Positions 19,240 to 28,390 of a DNA stretch of 64,000 bases are shown one piece after another; position 1 is the stretch's first letter, and each line of letters opens with the position of its first letter. The stretch comes from Rhodopseudomonas sp. P2A-2r (GTDB lineage Bacteria; Pseudomonadota; Alphaproteobacteria; Rhizobiales; Xanthobacteraceae). The notes beneath the pieces were generated by a model. It was not told the DNA's origin. It saw nothing but the letters and a program-made list of their open reading frames with translations, and made no database searches. Both the position numbers and the translations under genes were made by a program. The stretch covers positions 930,001 to 994,000 of the forward strand of contig NZ_CP110389.1 in assembly GCF_026015985.1 (NCBI RefSeq), read 5' to 3'.

Positions 19240-20163
19240 TCAATCCTCGAACGCGTCGACGACAAGGCGCCGGCCCAGCATGAAAGCATCCGCAACATGG
19301 ATCAGAGGTGCGAGATCGACATCCGATGTACCGCGCCGGACCAGGTCGACGAAGTGACGATACAGCGCGGGGTATTCCTGCTGCGTTTCCGCCAGTGCCA
19401 CGCCGGCATAAGTGAGCTTCGCGCCGCCTTCGGACAACGTCAACACGCCGTCGCCGGTTTCGACACGGATCTCCCAGGTCTGCGGGCCGGTCTGCAGAAA
19501 GTTGAATTCGGCGCGGATGGCCATGCCGCTCTCGTCGGAGAAATCCAGATTCGCCGCAATCGGCGCCGCGCAATTGGCCGGGAACGACAGCTCCGCCTCG
19601 GTCAGGAAAAATGGCCGCGGCAGGATGCGGGTCAGGATCGACAGCGCATTGATGCCGGGATCGAATACGCCGAGCCCGCCCGGCTCGAAGATCCAGCGCT
19701 GGCCGGGATGCCAGACACGTACGTCTTCCTTCCATGCAATGGCGACGGACCGGATCTCGCGGTTGGCGAGGAACGCCCGTGCCGGTTCAACGGCCGCGGC
19801 GAAGCGCGAATGCCAGCTGGCGAACAGCGTCTTGCCGGAGTCCTTCGCCGCGGCGATCAGCGGCGCCATTTCGCTGACCGTGGCGCCCGGAGGCTTTTCC
19901 AGCAACACGTGCTTGCCGGCGGCGAGTGCGGCGGCGGCCTGCGCCCGGCGGACTTGCGGCGGGGTGCACAGCGCCACCGCATCGATCTCGGGCGCCTGCG
20001 TCAGCAACTCGTCGAGGGTGGCGAAGTGGGCGATGCCGTCGAGCGCGGCATTGCGGCTGGCGACGGCCCTGAGCTCAATGCCGTCCGTCGCCGCGATGGC
20101 CGGGATGTGCTGGTCCCGCGCGATCTTGCCGAGGCCGACGATGGCGAGTTGAATCGGATTCAC
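19240..20163 (-). CDS. Gfo/Idh/MocA sugar 1-dehydrogenase (galactose/arabinose type)
   Basis: NAD(P)-dependent dehydrogenase predicted to oxidise an aldose at C1 to its lactone. The N-terminal Rossmann segment 'IQLAIVGLGKIARDQHIPAI' and 'LLEKPPGATVSEM' (EKP motif) are typical. 'EDVRVWHPGQRWIFEPGGLGVFDPGINALSILTRILP' matches the pattern of galactose/L-arabinose 1-dehydrogenases. The start is taken as GTG at 20163 because AAGGGA lies upstream and the length (307 aa) then fits the family; no nearer ATG exists. It lies between the GntR gene and galM. Choice between galactose and arabinose is not possible from sequence. Confidence 0.87.
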   Translation of the reverse strand: MNPIQLAIVGLGKIARDQHIPAIAATDGIELRAVASRNAALDGIAHFATLDELLTQAPEIDAVALCTPPQVRRAQAAAALAAGKHVLLEKPPGATVSEMAPLIAAAKDSGKTLFASWHSRFAAAVEPARAFLANREIRSVAIAWKEDVRVWHPGQRWIFEPGGLGVFDPGINALSILTRILPRPFFLTEAELSFPANCAAPIAANLDFSDESGMAIRAEFNFLQTGPQTWEIRVETGDGVLTLSEGGAKLTYAGVALAETQQEYPALYRHFVDLVRRGTSDVDLAPLIHVADAFMLGRRLVVDAFED

Positions 20164-20215
20164 CGGCTTGGTCCCTTGCGATGGTCGTTGGGTTCGTTGT
20201 CCATGGTCGCCCCGG

Positions 20216-20938
20216 TCAATCCGCCGCGCCATGCCGGCGCAACCCGTTCAGGATCACGCTGGTCATCTGCGCAGCCGCCTCATCGGCATCCTGGGCGGCG
20301 ATCGCCTCGACGATCCGCTCATGCGACGCCAGCACGGTCTCGCGCTCCGGCGCCTCGACCGGCGCGCTCAGGATGAACGAGGCGCGCAGCGCCGCCTCGA
20401 TGACCCAGCCGATCGAGCGCATGAACGGGTTGCCGGAGGCGTTGGCCACGGTGATGTGCAGGCTGAGGTCGGCGTCGGCAAAGCTCACGGAGTCCGACGG
20501 TGCGGCGCGCATGCAGGCCATGCTGCGGCGCAGCTCGGCGACTTCGGCCTCGGTGCGGCGTTCGGCGGCCAGGGCGGCGGCGTGCGGTTCCACCGCCAGC
20601 CGGATGTCGGCAAGGTCGCGCAGGAAGCGCTTGTCGATGCCGGCGTCGAGATGCCAGGCGAGCACGTCGATGTCGAACATGTTCCAGGCCGAGCGCTCGC
20701 GCACCACGGTACCGACCCGCGCCTTGGTGCTGAGCAACCCCTTGGCCACCAGGGTCTTGACAGCTTCGCGCAGCACCGGGCGCGACACGCCGAACAGCAG
20801 AGTCAGCTCGGCATCGCCGGGCAGCTTGGTGCCCTCGGCGTAGCGGCCGGAGATGATGTTGATACCGATGTTGCGGGCCACTTCGGCATGGTTGGAATGG
20901 GCGCGCTGGGTCGGGATGGAAACGATCTGCGGGCTCAT
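20216..20938 (-). CDS. GntR family (FadR subfamily) transcriptional regulator
   Basis: Repressor-type regulator of 240 aa from the ATG at 20938. The N-terminal winged helix reads 'NIISGRYAEGTKLPGDAELTLLFGVSRPVLREAVKTLVAKGLLSTKARVGTVV'. The C-terminal FCD sensor domain carries the usual Asp/His metal-site pattern ('DIRLAVEPHAAALAA', 'DADLSLHITVANASGNPFM', 'SHERIVEAI'). The ATG overlaps the stop of the upstream permease gene (ATGA), so it is made from the transporter operon and probably controls it in response to the imported sugar or a sugar acid. Confidence 0.92.
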   Translation of the reverse strand: MSPQIVSIPTQRAHSNHAEVARNIGINIISGRYAEGTKLPGDAELTLLFGVSRPVLREAVKTLVAKGLLSTKARVGTVVRERSAWNMFDIDVLAWHLDAGIDKRFLRDLADIRLAVEPHAAALAAERRTEAEVAELRRSMACMRAAPSDSVSFADADLSLHITVANASGNPFMRSIGWVIEAALRASFILSAPVEAPERETVLASHERIVEAIAAQDADEAAAQMTSVILNGLRRHGAAD

Positions 20939-21918
20939 GACGACGTCGCTCCCAGGCTGCGGCGGCTGGACCGGCGGGCGAAGCCAACCATAGCCTGCTG
21001 CAACACAATAAATGTGAACAGCAGGATGCCGGTGGCAATCTTGGTCCACCAGCTAGACAGCGTGCCGTCGAAGTTGATGTAGCTCTGGATCAGGCCCTGG
21101 ATCAGCACGCCCACAAAAGTGCCGAACACGAAGCCATAACCGCCGGTGAGCAGCGTGCCGCCGATCACCACCGCGGCGATGGTGTCCAGCTCGACGCCGA
21201 CCGCCGACAGCGAATAGCCGGCAGAGGTGTAGAACGAGAACACGATGCCGGACAGACCTGCCAACACGCTGGACAGCATGTAGATCAGGATCGTAGTCCG
21301 CCCGACGCGGATGCCCATCAACGCCGCGGAGATGCGGCTGCCGCCGAGCGCGTAGACATTGGCCCCGAATTTCGTGAAGTGCAGCAGCACCATGCCGGCG
21401 GCGAACACCGCAAGCATGATCATCGCAATCACGGTGAGCTGGCCGCCGCCGGGCAGCGCGATGGCGTGGTCGGCGAGGTTGGCATAGAGCGGCGCCGTGA
21501 TCGGGATCGATTCGGTCGACATCAGGAAGCTGGTGCCGCGCGCCAGGAACATCCCCGCGAGGGTGACGATGAAGGGCGGCAGGTCGAAAAACTGGATCAC
21601 CGCGCCCATCGCCGCGCCGAAGCCGGCGCAGATCAGCAGGATCAAGGCGAAGGCCAGCCACGGCGACAGGCCGAGATGCTCGATGGCGATGGCCAGGAAC
21701 ACCGTGGTGAAGCCGATCACCGCGCCGACCGACAGGTCGATGCCGCCGGATATGATGACGAAGGTCATGCCGGTGGCGACGATGCCGAGGAAGGCGTTGT
21801 CGGTGAGCAGGTCGGCCACGACTCGCGTCGAAGCGAAGTTCGGAAACTGGACCGAACAGAGGATAAAGCCGGCGACGAACACCGCCAATGTGACGAGGAC
21901 GGGAAACAGCCGGTTCAT
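20935..21918 (-). CDS. yjfF: Sugar ABC transporter permease, YjfF-like
   Basis: Second membrane subunit (327 aa) of the YtfQ/R/T-YjfF type importer. Family marks: 'GMTFVIISGGIDLSVGAVIGFTTVF', '[16 protein letters not shown]', 'LHFTKFGANVYALGGSRISAALMGI', 'ELDTIAAVVIGGTLLTGGYGFVFGTFVGVLIQGLIQSYI'. Start ATG at 21918 overlaps the preceding permease by 4 bases; its own stop overlaps the GntR start by 4 bases. In E. coli the orthologous set imports galactofuranose; the substrate here could be another galactose- or arabinose-type sugar. Confidence 0.9.
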   Translation of the reverse strand: MNRLFPVLVTLAVFVAGFILCSVQFPNFASTRVVADLLTDNAFLGIVATGMTFVIISGGIDLSVGAVIGFTTVFLAIAIEHLGLSPWLAFALILLICAGFGAAMGAVIQFFDLPPFIVTLAGMFLARGTSFLMSTESIPITAPLYANLADHAIALPGGGQLTVIAMIMLAVFAAGMVLLHFTKFGANVYALGGSRISAALMGIRVGRTTILIYMLSSVLAGLSGIVFSFYTSAGYSLSAVGVELDTIAAVVIGGTLLTGGYGFVFGTFVGVLIQGLIQSYINFDGTLSSWWTKIATGILLFTFIVLQQAMVGFARRSSRRSLGATSS

Positions 21919-22898
21919 TTCCGCACCTTCGACAGCAGCAGGCCGAGGCCGGACAACCGCGGCGACTGCAGCAGCAGCACCACCAGCACCACCACGGCCT
22001 TGACCACCAGATTGAATTCCGGACGGAAGCCGGACAGCAGGATGCCGGTGTTCATGGCCTGGATGATCAACGCGCCCAACATCGCGAAAACCAGGCTGAA
22101 GCGGCCGCCGAACAGCGACGTGCCGCCGATCACCACGGCGAGGATGGCGTCGAGCTCGAGCCACAGGCCGGCATTGTTGGCATCGGCGCCGAGAATATCT
22201 GCGGCGGCAACGATGCCCGCCAGCGCCGCGCAAAGACTGCACCAGACATAGACCGCCATGGTCATGGCCGTGGTGCCGACGCCGGCCAGCGCGCTGGCGC
22301 GGGCATTGCCGCCGGTGGCTTCGATCATCAGCCCCAGCGCGGTGCCGCGTACCAAAGCCAGGGTGACAAGCAGCATGCCGAGCGTGATCGCCACCGGCGC
22401 GGGAATGCCGAGCACCGAGCCGCCGCCGAACCACACCAGATCCGGCGCGGTGAAGGTGACGATGCGGCCCTCGGTAATCAATTGCGCGATGCCGCGCCCG
22501 GCGACCATCAGGATCAGCGTCGCGACGATCGGCTGGATACCGAGCACCGCGACCAGGAAACCGTTCCACAAGCCGCACACCAGGCCGGCGCCGAGGGCCG
22601 CCGCCAGCACCACCGGCAGCGAGTGGCTGTCGGCGAGGCTCGCGGCGATGGCGCCGGAGATCGCCATCACCGCACCGACCGAGAGATCGATGCCGCGGGT
22701 GGCGATCACCAGCACCATGCCGAGCGACAGCAATGCTACTGGCGCGCCGCGGTTGAAGACATCGACCAGGCTGCCGAACAGCCGTCCGTCCTGCAGCCTG
22801 AGATCGAAGAATTGCGGCGACACGGTCCAGTTGATGGCGAGGATCGCCAGAAAGGCGACCACTTGCGGCAGGCCGGAGCGGGGCAGGCGAAATGCCAT
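21915..22898 (-). CDS. Sugar ABC transporter permease, YtfT-like
   Basis: First membrane subunit (327 aa) of the importer. 'GMVLVIATRGIDLSVGAVMAISGAIAASLAD' is the EAA-like signature region of RbsC/YtfT permeases, with 'IQPIVATLILMVAGRGIAQLITEG', 'EATGGNARASALAGV' and 'ELDAILAVVIGGTSLFGGRFSLVFAMLGALIIQAMNTG'. About nine to ten hydrophobic segments. Starts 10 bases after the ATPase gene and overlaps the YjfF-like gene by 4 bases. Confidence 0.9.
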   Translation of the reverse strand: MAFRLPRSGLPQVVAFLAILAINWTVSPQFFDLRLQDGRLFGSLVDVFNRGAPVALLSLGMVLVIATRGIDLSVGAVMAISGAIAASLADSHSLPVVLAAALGAGLVCGLWNGFLVAVLGIQPIVATLILMVAGRGIAQLITEGRIVTFTAPDLVWFGGGSVLGIPAPVAITLGMLLVTLALVRGTALGLMIEATGGNARASALAGVGTTAMTMAVYVWCSLCAALAGIVAAADILGADANNAGLWLELDAILAVVIGGTSLFGGRFSLVFAMLGALIIQAMNTGILLSGFRPEFNLVVKAVVVLVVLLLQSPRLSGLGLLLSKVRK

Positions 22899-22908
22899 TC
22901 AGATCCCC

Positions 22909-24450
22909 TTATGCCGCGTGCTGATCGGCGGCGATGGCCGCGACGATCGACGTTACGTTGATGGCGTCGCCGGCCAGCGACGCGACGTGCGCGCGCTCGC
23001 GCAGCACGATCACCTCGTCGGCATAGGTGACGATCTCCTCGAGCTCCGAGGAAATCACCAGCAAGGCCAGCCCGTCGGCGCACAGTTTCTGGATCAGCCG
23101 GATGATTTCGGCGTGGGCGCCGACGTCGATGCCGCGGGTCGGTTCGTCGAGGATCAGCAGGCGCGGTTCGATGGCCAGCCAGCGCGCCAGCAGCGCCTTC
23201 TGCTGGTTGCCGCCGGACAACAGACCGATGGGGCGCTCCGGATCGGCCGGGCGAATGTCGAGCAGTTTGATGAAACGATTTGCGATGTCGTCCTGTTCGC
23301 GGCGCGACAGCGGCTTCAGCATGCCGCGTCGTGCCTGCAGCGCCAGCACGATATTTTCGCGCACGGTCAGCTCGGCCACGATGCCGTCGGTCTTGCGCTC
23401 TTCGGGACAGTAGCCGAAGCCGAGCTTCACGGCGTCGCGCGGCGAATGCAGCCGCGCCGGCCGGCCATTCACGATCGCGGCGCCGGCATCGGCGCGTTCG
23501 ACGCCGAAGACGAGGCGCGCCGTTTCCGTGCGCCCGGAGCCCAGCAGCCCGGCGAGGCCGACCACTTCGCCGCTGCGCAATTCGAGATCGAACGGCGCGA
23601 CGTAGCCGGCTTTGCCGAACTGATGGAACGACGCATAGGGCGCGCGTGCGGTGTCGGCGGGAGTGTGGACGCGTTCGGCGGTGACATCGCTGAGCTCGCG
23701 GCCGAGCATCATGTGTACCAGCTCCATGCGCGGCAGACTTGCAGTCTCGCGCTCGCCGACCAGCCGGCCGTTGCGCAGCACGGTGATGCGGTCGCTGATG
23801 GCGTAAACCTGATCCAGGAAATGCGTAACGAACAACACGCCGATGCCGCGGCTGGCGAGCTGGCGCATCACGGCGAACAGGATTTCGACCTCGTGCTTGT
23901 CGAGGCTGGCGGTGGGTTCATCGAGAATCAGCACCCGCGCCGACATGTCGACGGCCCGCGCGATGGCGGTGATCTGCTGTACCGCGACCGAATAGTCGCC
24001 GAGCGGTGCTGACACATCGATGTCGAGCCCGAATTCCTTCAGCAGCAGCGAGGCGCGGCGGCGCATCTCTGTGTCGCGCACGAAGCCGAATCGCGTCGGC
24101 TGCCGGCCGAGAAACAGGTTCTGCGCCACCGACAGGTTGGGCAGCAGGTTGACCTCCTGATACACGGTGGCGATGCCCGCCTGCTGGGCGGCGTCCGCCG
24201 AACGCGGCGCGATCTCGACGCTGTCGAGCCGGACGATGCCGCTGTCCCGTGCCACGACGCCGGTGACCAGCTTGATCAGTGTCGATTTGCCGGCGCCATT
24301 TTCGCCCAGCAAGGCGTGGATCTCGCCGGCGCGCAGCGTGATGTCGACGCCGTCGAGCACGCGGACGCCGGCGAAACTCTTGGTGAGCCCGCTGGTTTGC
24401 AGCAAAGGCGGGGAGAGGTCAGCGAGCGCAGGCATAGGCTTGATACTCAT
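22909..24450 (-). CDS. Sugar ABC transporter ATP-binding protein, YtfR-like
   Basis: Fused double ATPase of 513 aa. Half one: Walker A '[13 protein letters not shown]', signature-like 'LGDYSVAVQQITAIARAV', Walker B '[13 protein letters not shown]'. Half two: 'GLLGSGRTE', signature '[16 protein letters not shown]', '[19 protein letters not shown]'. This arrangement is standard for RbsA/YtfR importers. It lies between the binding-protein gene (about 127 bases, holding a small inverted repeat) and the YtfT-like permease (10 bases). Confidence 0.93.
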   Translation of the reverse strand: MSIKPMPALADLSPPLLQTSGLTKSFAGVRVLDGVDITLRAGEIHALLGENGAGKSTLIKLVTGVVARDSGIVRLDSVEIAPRSADAAQQAGIATVYQEVNLLPNLSVAQNLFLGRQPTRFGFVRDTEMRRRASLLLKEFGLDIDVSAPLGDYSVAVQQITAIARAVDMSARVLILDEPTASLDKHEVEILFAVMRQLASRGIGVLFVTHFLDQVYAISDRITVLRNGRLVGERETASLPRMELVHMMLGRELSDVTAERVHTPADTARAPYASFHQFGKAGYVAPFDLELRSGEVVGLAGLLGSGRTETARLVFGVERADAGAAIVNGRPARLHSPRDAVKLGFGYCPEERKTDGIVAELTVRENIVLALQARRGMLKPLSRREQDDIANRFIKLLDIRPADPERPIGLLSGGNQQKALLARWLAIEPRLLILDEPTRGIDVGAHAEIIRLIQKLCADGLALLVISSELEEIVTYADEVIVLRERAHVASLAGDAINVTSIVAAIAADQHAA

Positions 24451-24493
24451 CGCCGCTGCAGGACAGGCAACGGCTCAAAAAGGTCGAAACGTA

Positions 24494-24558
24494 GGCTGCC
24501 ATTCCGGGAGGTGCCTGGTCGACGTCGCCGACGAAGGCTCAGACCCGGAATGACAGCC
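24494..24558. repeat. Inverted repeat between binding-protein and ATPase genes
   Basis: Arms GGCTGCCATTCCGGG (24494-24508) and CCCGGAATGACAGCC (24544-24558) are complementary with one mismatch and enclose about 35 bases. No T-tract follows. Like the block at 15856-16016 it lies between a sugar-binding-protein gene and its ATPase gene, so it may protect the upstream message. Confidence 0.65.
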
Positions 24559-24577
24559 AGAGGTCACGCTCCGGCGC

Positions 24578-25546
24578 TCAGTAGCCGAGGCCCTTCTTGC
24601 TATCGTAGACCTTCTGCGGATTATCGGCCGCCGTGTAGAGCTTGGATTCGGTCTGGATCCACTTCGGCGGCACGGTGCCCTTGTCCTTAAAGGCGACGAT
24701 GGCGTCGAAGGCGGGTCCCGCCATGTCCGGGGTCAGTTCGACGGTGGCGTTGGCTTCGCCGGCGGCGATCGCCTTGAAGATGTCCGGCACGGCGTCGATG
24801 GAGACGGTGAGGATATCCTTGCCGGGCTTGAGGCCGGCTTCCTTCATGGCCTGGATCGCGCCGACCATCATGTCGTCGTTATGGGCGTAGACCGCGCAGA
24901 TATTCTTGCCGCCGCCTTCGGCCTTGATGAAGCTCTCCATCACTTCCTTGCCCTTGGCGCGGGTGAAATCGCCGGTCTGGCTGCGCACCACCTTGAGGTT
25001 GGCATGCTTGGCGATGGCGGTATCGAAACCCTTCTTGCGGTTGGCGGCAACGCTGGCGCCCACCGTGCCCTGCAGCTCGACGATGTTGCAGGCCTTGCTG
25101 CCGACGGTCTTGGCCAGCCAGTCGCCGGCGACCTCGCCTTCATGCACACTGTCGGAGGTTACCGCGGTCAGATAGAGGTCCTTGCCCGACGGATCGATGT
25201 CGCGGTCGAGCAGCACGACGGGAATCTTGGCTTCCTTGGCTTCTTTCAGCACCGCGTCCCAACCGGTGGAGACCACCGGCGCGAGGAAGATGGCATCGAC
25301 CTTCTGCGCGACGAAGGAACGGATCGCCTTGATCTGGTTCTCCTGTTTCTGCTGGGCGTCGGCGATCTTGAGGGTGATGTTGCGCTTCTTGGCTTCGGAC
25401 TTGGAGACCGAGGTCTCCGCGGCGCGCCAGCCGGATTCCGAACCGATCTGCGAAAATCCGATGGTCAACTGGGCGGCGGAGGCGCTGAAGGCAAACCCGG
25501 CAAGGGCAGTGGCGGCAAGCAGGGTCGTCAGGATCTTGCGTGTCAT
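24578..25546 (-). CDS. Sugar ABC transporter substrate-binding protein, YtfQ-like
   Basis: Periplasmic binding protein of 322 aa with a Sec signal (MTRKILTTLLAATALAGFAFSASAA). The mature part matches the galactofuranose-binding YtfQ group: 'LTIGFSQIGSESGWRAAETSVSKSEAKKR', 'QENQIKAIRSFVAQKVDAIFLAPVVSTGWDAVLKEAK', 'VVLLDRDID', 'VAGDWLAKTVG', 'VYAHNDDMMVGAIQAMKEAGLKPGKDI' and 'ATVELTPDMAGPAFDAI'. First gene of the long minus-strand sugar locus, so its promoter should lie in 25547-25680; no clear promoter was identified there. Confidence 0.92.
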   Translation of the reverse strand: MTRKILTTLLAATALAGFAFSASAAQLTIGFSQIGSESGWRAAETSVSKSEAKKRNITLKIADAQQKQENQIKAIRSFVAQKVDAIFLAPVVSTGWDAVLKEAKEAKIPVVLLDRDIDPSGKDLYLTAVTSDSVHEGEVAGDWLAKTVGSKACNIVELQGTVGASVAANRKKGFDTAIAKHANLKVVRSQTGDFTRAKGKEVMESFIKAEGGGKNICAVYAHNDDMMVGAIQAMKEAGLKPGKDILTVSIDAVPDIFKAIAAGEANATVELTPDMAGPAFDAIVAFKDKGTVPPKWIQTESKLYTAADNPQKVYDSKKGLGY

Positions 25547-25681
25547 GAGTGTCTCTCCCGATGTGCAATGGCGCTTCTGCGAGCGCCTCGTGTGCGCAAA
25601 TCTATTACACGCCGGGATAGAGCTGACTAGTCATATTATTTTACTATTTTGGTCTAAGTTCCCGTTGCGGCACGACGCGTC

Positions 25682-27339
25682 CTATCCGATGTCCGCCGCC
25701 GCTGCCCGGCCGGCATTGCGTCCTGAGAACAGGCAGCCGCCCAGGAATGTGCCCTCCAGCGAGCGGTATCCATGCATTCCGCCGCCGCCGAAGCCCGCGG
25801 CCTCGCCGGCCGCATAGAGGCCGGGCATGATCTGGCCGTGCTGCCCGAACACCCGGGCGTCGAGATCGGTCTCGAAGCCGCCCAGCGTCTTCCGGGTCAG
25901 TATGTTCAGCCGCACCGCGATCAGCGGCCCATGGGCGGGATCGAGGATGCGGTGCGGTCTGGCGGTGCGGATCAGCCGGTCGCCGATATATTTGCGCGCG
26001 TTGTGCAGGTTCATCACCTGGGTGTCCTTGACATAAGGATTGGCGATGGCGCGGTCGCGCGCCTCGATCTGCGCGCGCAGATGATCGAGCTTGAGCAGGT
26101 TGTCGCCGCTCAGCGCATTCATGCCGGTGACCAGATCCTCCAGCGTGTCGCGCACCACGAAATCCACGCCGTGCCGCTTGAACGCTTCCACCGGCGCCGG
26201 CGCCCCCTTGTTGGTGGCGCGCTTCAGGGTCATCCGCCAGCTCTTGCCGGTAAGGTCGGGATTCTGCTCGGAACCCGACAGCGCGAATTCCTTCTTGATG
26301 ATGCTCTGGGTCAGCACGAACCAGGAATAATCGTAGCCGGTCGACTGGATGTATTGCAGCTGCCCGAGCGTATCGGAGCCCGGAAACAGCGGCGACGGCA
26401 GCCGCTTGCCGGTGGCGTCGAACCACAGGGAAGAGGGCCCGGCAGGATACGGATGCCGTGCATCGGCCAGATCGGATTCCAGTTCTGCAGGCCTTCCACA
26501 TAATGCCACATGCGGTCGCGGTTGATCAGCCGCGCGCCGGCGGCTTCGGTGATGCCGATCATGCGGCCGTCGACATGGGCGGGCACGCCGGAGATCATGC
26601 GCGCCGGCGGCGCACCCAATCGCGACGGCCAGTTCTGCCGCACTAGCTCGTGATTGCCGCCGATGCCGCCGGAGGCAACGATGACCGCCTGCGCCCGCAG
26701 TGAGAAGTTGCCGGTCACGACGCGCGAACTGATCTCGCCGCGCGCCACGTTGGTCGGCTCCAGGATCGCGCCGCTGACGCCGTCGACCGTGCCGTTGCTC
26801 ATGCCGAGCGCATCGATGCGATGGCGAAACCGGAAGCTCAGCAGCCCCTTTGCCTGGGCTTCGCGGGCGCGGCGCACGAACGGCTCGATCACGCCGGGTC
26901 CGGTGCCCCAGGTGACATGGAACCTGGGTACTGAATTGCCGTGGCCCATGGCGTCGTAGCCGCCGCGCTCGGCCCACCCGACCACCGGGAAGATCCGATG
27001 GCCCATGGCGCGCAACCAGCTGCGTTTTTCGCCGGCGGCGAAGGCGATGTAGGCCTCCGCCCAGCGCCGTGGCCAGTGATCATCGTCGCGGTCGAAGCCG
27101 GCGGAACCGGCCCAGTCCTGCATCGCAAGCTCGACGCTGTCTTTGATGCCAAGCCGGCGTTGCTCCGGCGAGTCCACCAGGAACAGTCCGCCGAACGACC
27201 AGAACGCCTGGCCGCCGAGATTCTGTTCGCCCTCCTGATCCAGCACGATGACGTGCTTGCCGGCGTCGGCGACCTCGGTCGCGGCCACCAGGCCGGCGAG
27301 CCCGCCGCCGACCACGATGACGTCAGCATCGTCAGCCAT
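25682..27339 (-). pseudogene. FAD-binding dehydrogenase (fumarate reductase/KsdD-like), frameshifted
   Basis: FAD-dependent oxidoreductase of about 552 aa once joined. The N-terminus (from 27339) has 'VIVVGGGLAGLVAATEVADAGKHVIVLDQEGEQNLGGQAFWSFGGLFLVDSP', a GxGxxG Rossmann motif. The frame is lost at 'RILPGP'; the rest resumes in another frame with 'SSLWFDATGKRLPSPLFPGSDTLGQLQYIQSTGYDYSWFV' and ends 'AGEAAGFGGGGMHGYRSLEGTFLGGCLFSGRNAGR'. One added G or C in GGGCCC at 26435-26440 rejoins both as LPGPSSLW. The substrate is unknown; relatives include 3-ketosteroid dehydrogenase-like flavoproteins. Either decayed or a base-calling error. Confidence 0.85.
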
Positions 27340-27587
27340 TGCGTTCCCCGTTTTTATCGTTGCTCCGATTGAAGCGCGGACCGTGCGCAGCGGTCAATGG
27401 CTGTTCCAGTTTGGGACCCCCGACGCGACGGGTGCATCTTGCGTGCAACACTTCATTTGAATCGCATTTGAGCCATCGCGTTCGTCTGGACAAAAAATCG
27501 ATATCGCAACACGCTGGCATCGTCCTGCATCACCGGGACAGATTCGGATCGTCGGGTTTTGGACTTAGGTTTGAACTGGGGCTGGTC

Positions 27588-28043
27588 ATGAGGTTGGTTA
27601 CGGGGCTGCTCGCGGCGGTCTTATTGTTCGCGGGTATCGGGGCAAGTCATGCCGTGGTCCGCATTGCGGATGACCGCGGCGGCAGGATCGGAACCTACGT
27701 CGACAAATATCAGGGCCTGCGCAGCTCCGGCGAGACCGTGATCATCGACGGGCTCTGCGCCTCGGCCTGCACCATCGTGCTCGGCGCCGTTCCGCACGAC
27801 AAGATCTGCGTGACTTCCAACGCCAATCTCGGCTTCCACGCCGCCTGGGATGTCGGCTCCAACGGCCGGGCAGTGACCAATCCCGAAGCGACGCAGATGC
27901 TGTACTCCATGTATCCCACGCCGGTGCGCCGCTGGATCGCGCGGCGCGGCGGGCTGACCCCGCACATGATCTTCCTGCGCGGTCGTCAGCTCGCGGGCAT
28001 GTACAAGCCCTGCTATATGGACGCCCAGGCGTCGGTGCGCTGA
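27588..28043 (+). CDS. Exported hypothetical protein, ClpP-like fold motif
   Basis: A protein of 151 aa from the ATG at 27588, chosen because it begins a clear signal peptide (MRLVTGLLAAVLLFAGIGASHA). The mature region has 'GGRIGTYVDKYQGLRSSGETVIIDGLCASACTIVLGAVP' followed by 'NLGFHAAWD'. The pattern of G-x-C-A-S-A-C-T and a later H resembles COG3904-type predicted periplasmic proteins related to ClpP/crotonase folds, with Ser of CASACT as a candidate nucleophile. No substrate known. The gap of about 250 bases upstream shows nothing recognisable. Confidence 0.7.
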   Translation: MRLVTGLLAAVLLFAGIGASHAVVRIADDRGGRIGTYVDKYQGLRSSGETVIIDGLCASACTIVLGAVPHDKICVTSNANLGFHAAWDVGSNGRAVTNPEATQMLYSMYPTPVRRWIARRGGLTPHMIFLRGRQLAGMYKPCYMDAQASVR

Positions 28044-28181
28044 GCCGGACACGCCATCATGATGACGTGATCGGAGCGGCACCGGTCGCGCTTGCCCAAG
28101 GTCGCATCTGAGCCTATCTGGAACTGATCGACCGGTCGCCATGACGGCGCGCCGGTTGTCGCCGTTCATCGAGATGCCCGC

Positions 28182-28370
28182 ATGGCCCAGCCCGTACCCG
28201 CCCGAGACAGCCTGAGCCCGGTGCAACCCTCCGGCGTGGCCTTTGCGATCGTCGCCGCGACCGCGGTGTTTGCGGTCGTGCTCGTGGTCGGCGCCGCCGC
28301 ACTGTGGGTGCATTATGGCACCGCAGTGTTTTTCGAGATGATCAAGTCGGGCATCGCGGCCTGCATCTGA
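28182..28370 (+). CDS. Small single-pass membrane protein
   Basis: A 62-aa protein with an N-terminal hydrophilic stretch, one strong membrane segment (about residues 19-45, 'VAFAIVAATAVFAVVLVVGAAALWVHYG') and a short tail ending 'SGIAACI'. It lies 20 bases before the SCO gene on the same strand, so the two are probably co-transcribed and it may belong to cytochrome oxidase assembly or be a small subunit; that is inference from position. No family recognised. Confidence 0.6.
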   Translation: MAQPVPARDSLSPVQPSGVAFAIVAATAVFAVVLVVGAAALWVHYGTAVFFEMIKSGIAACI

Positions 28371-28390
28371 GCCAATTCAAGGGACATCGC

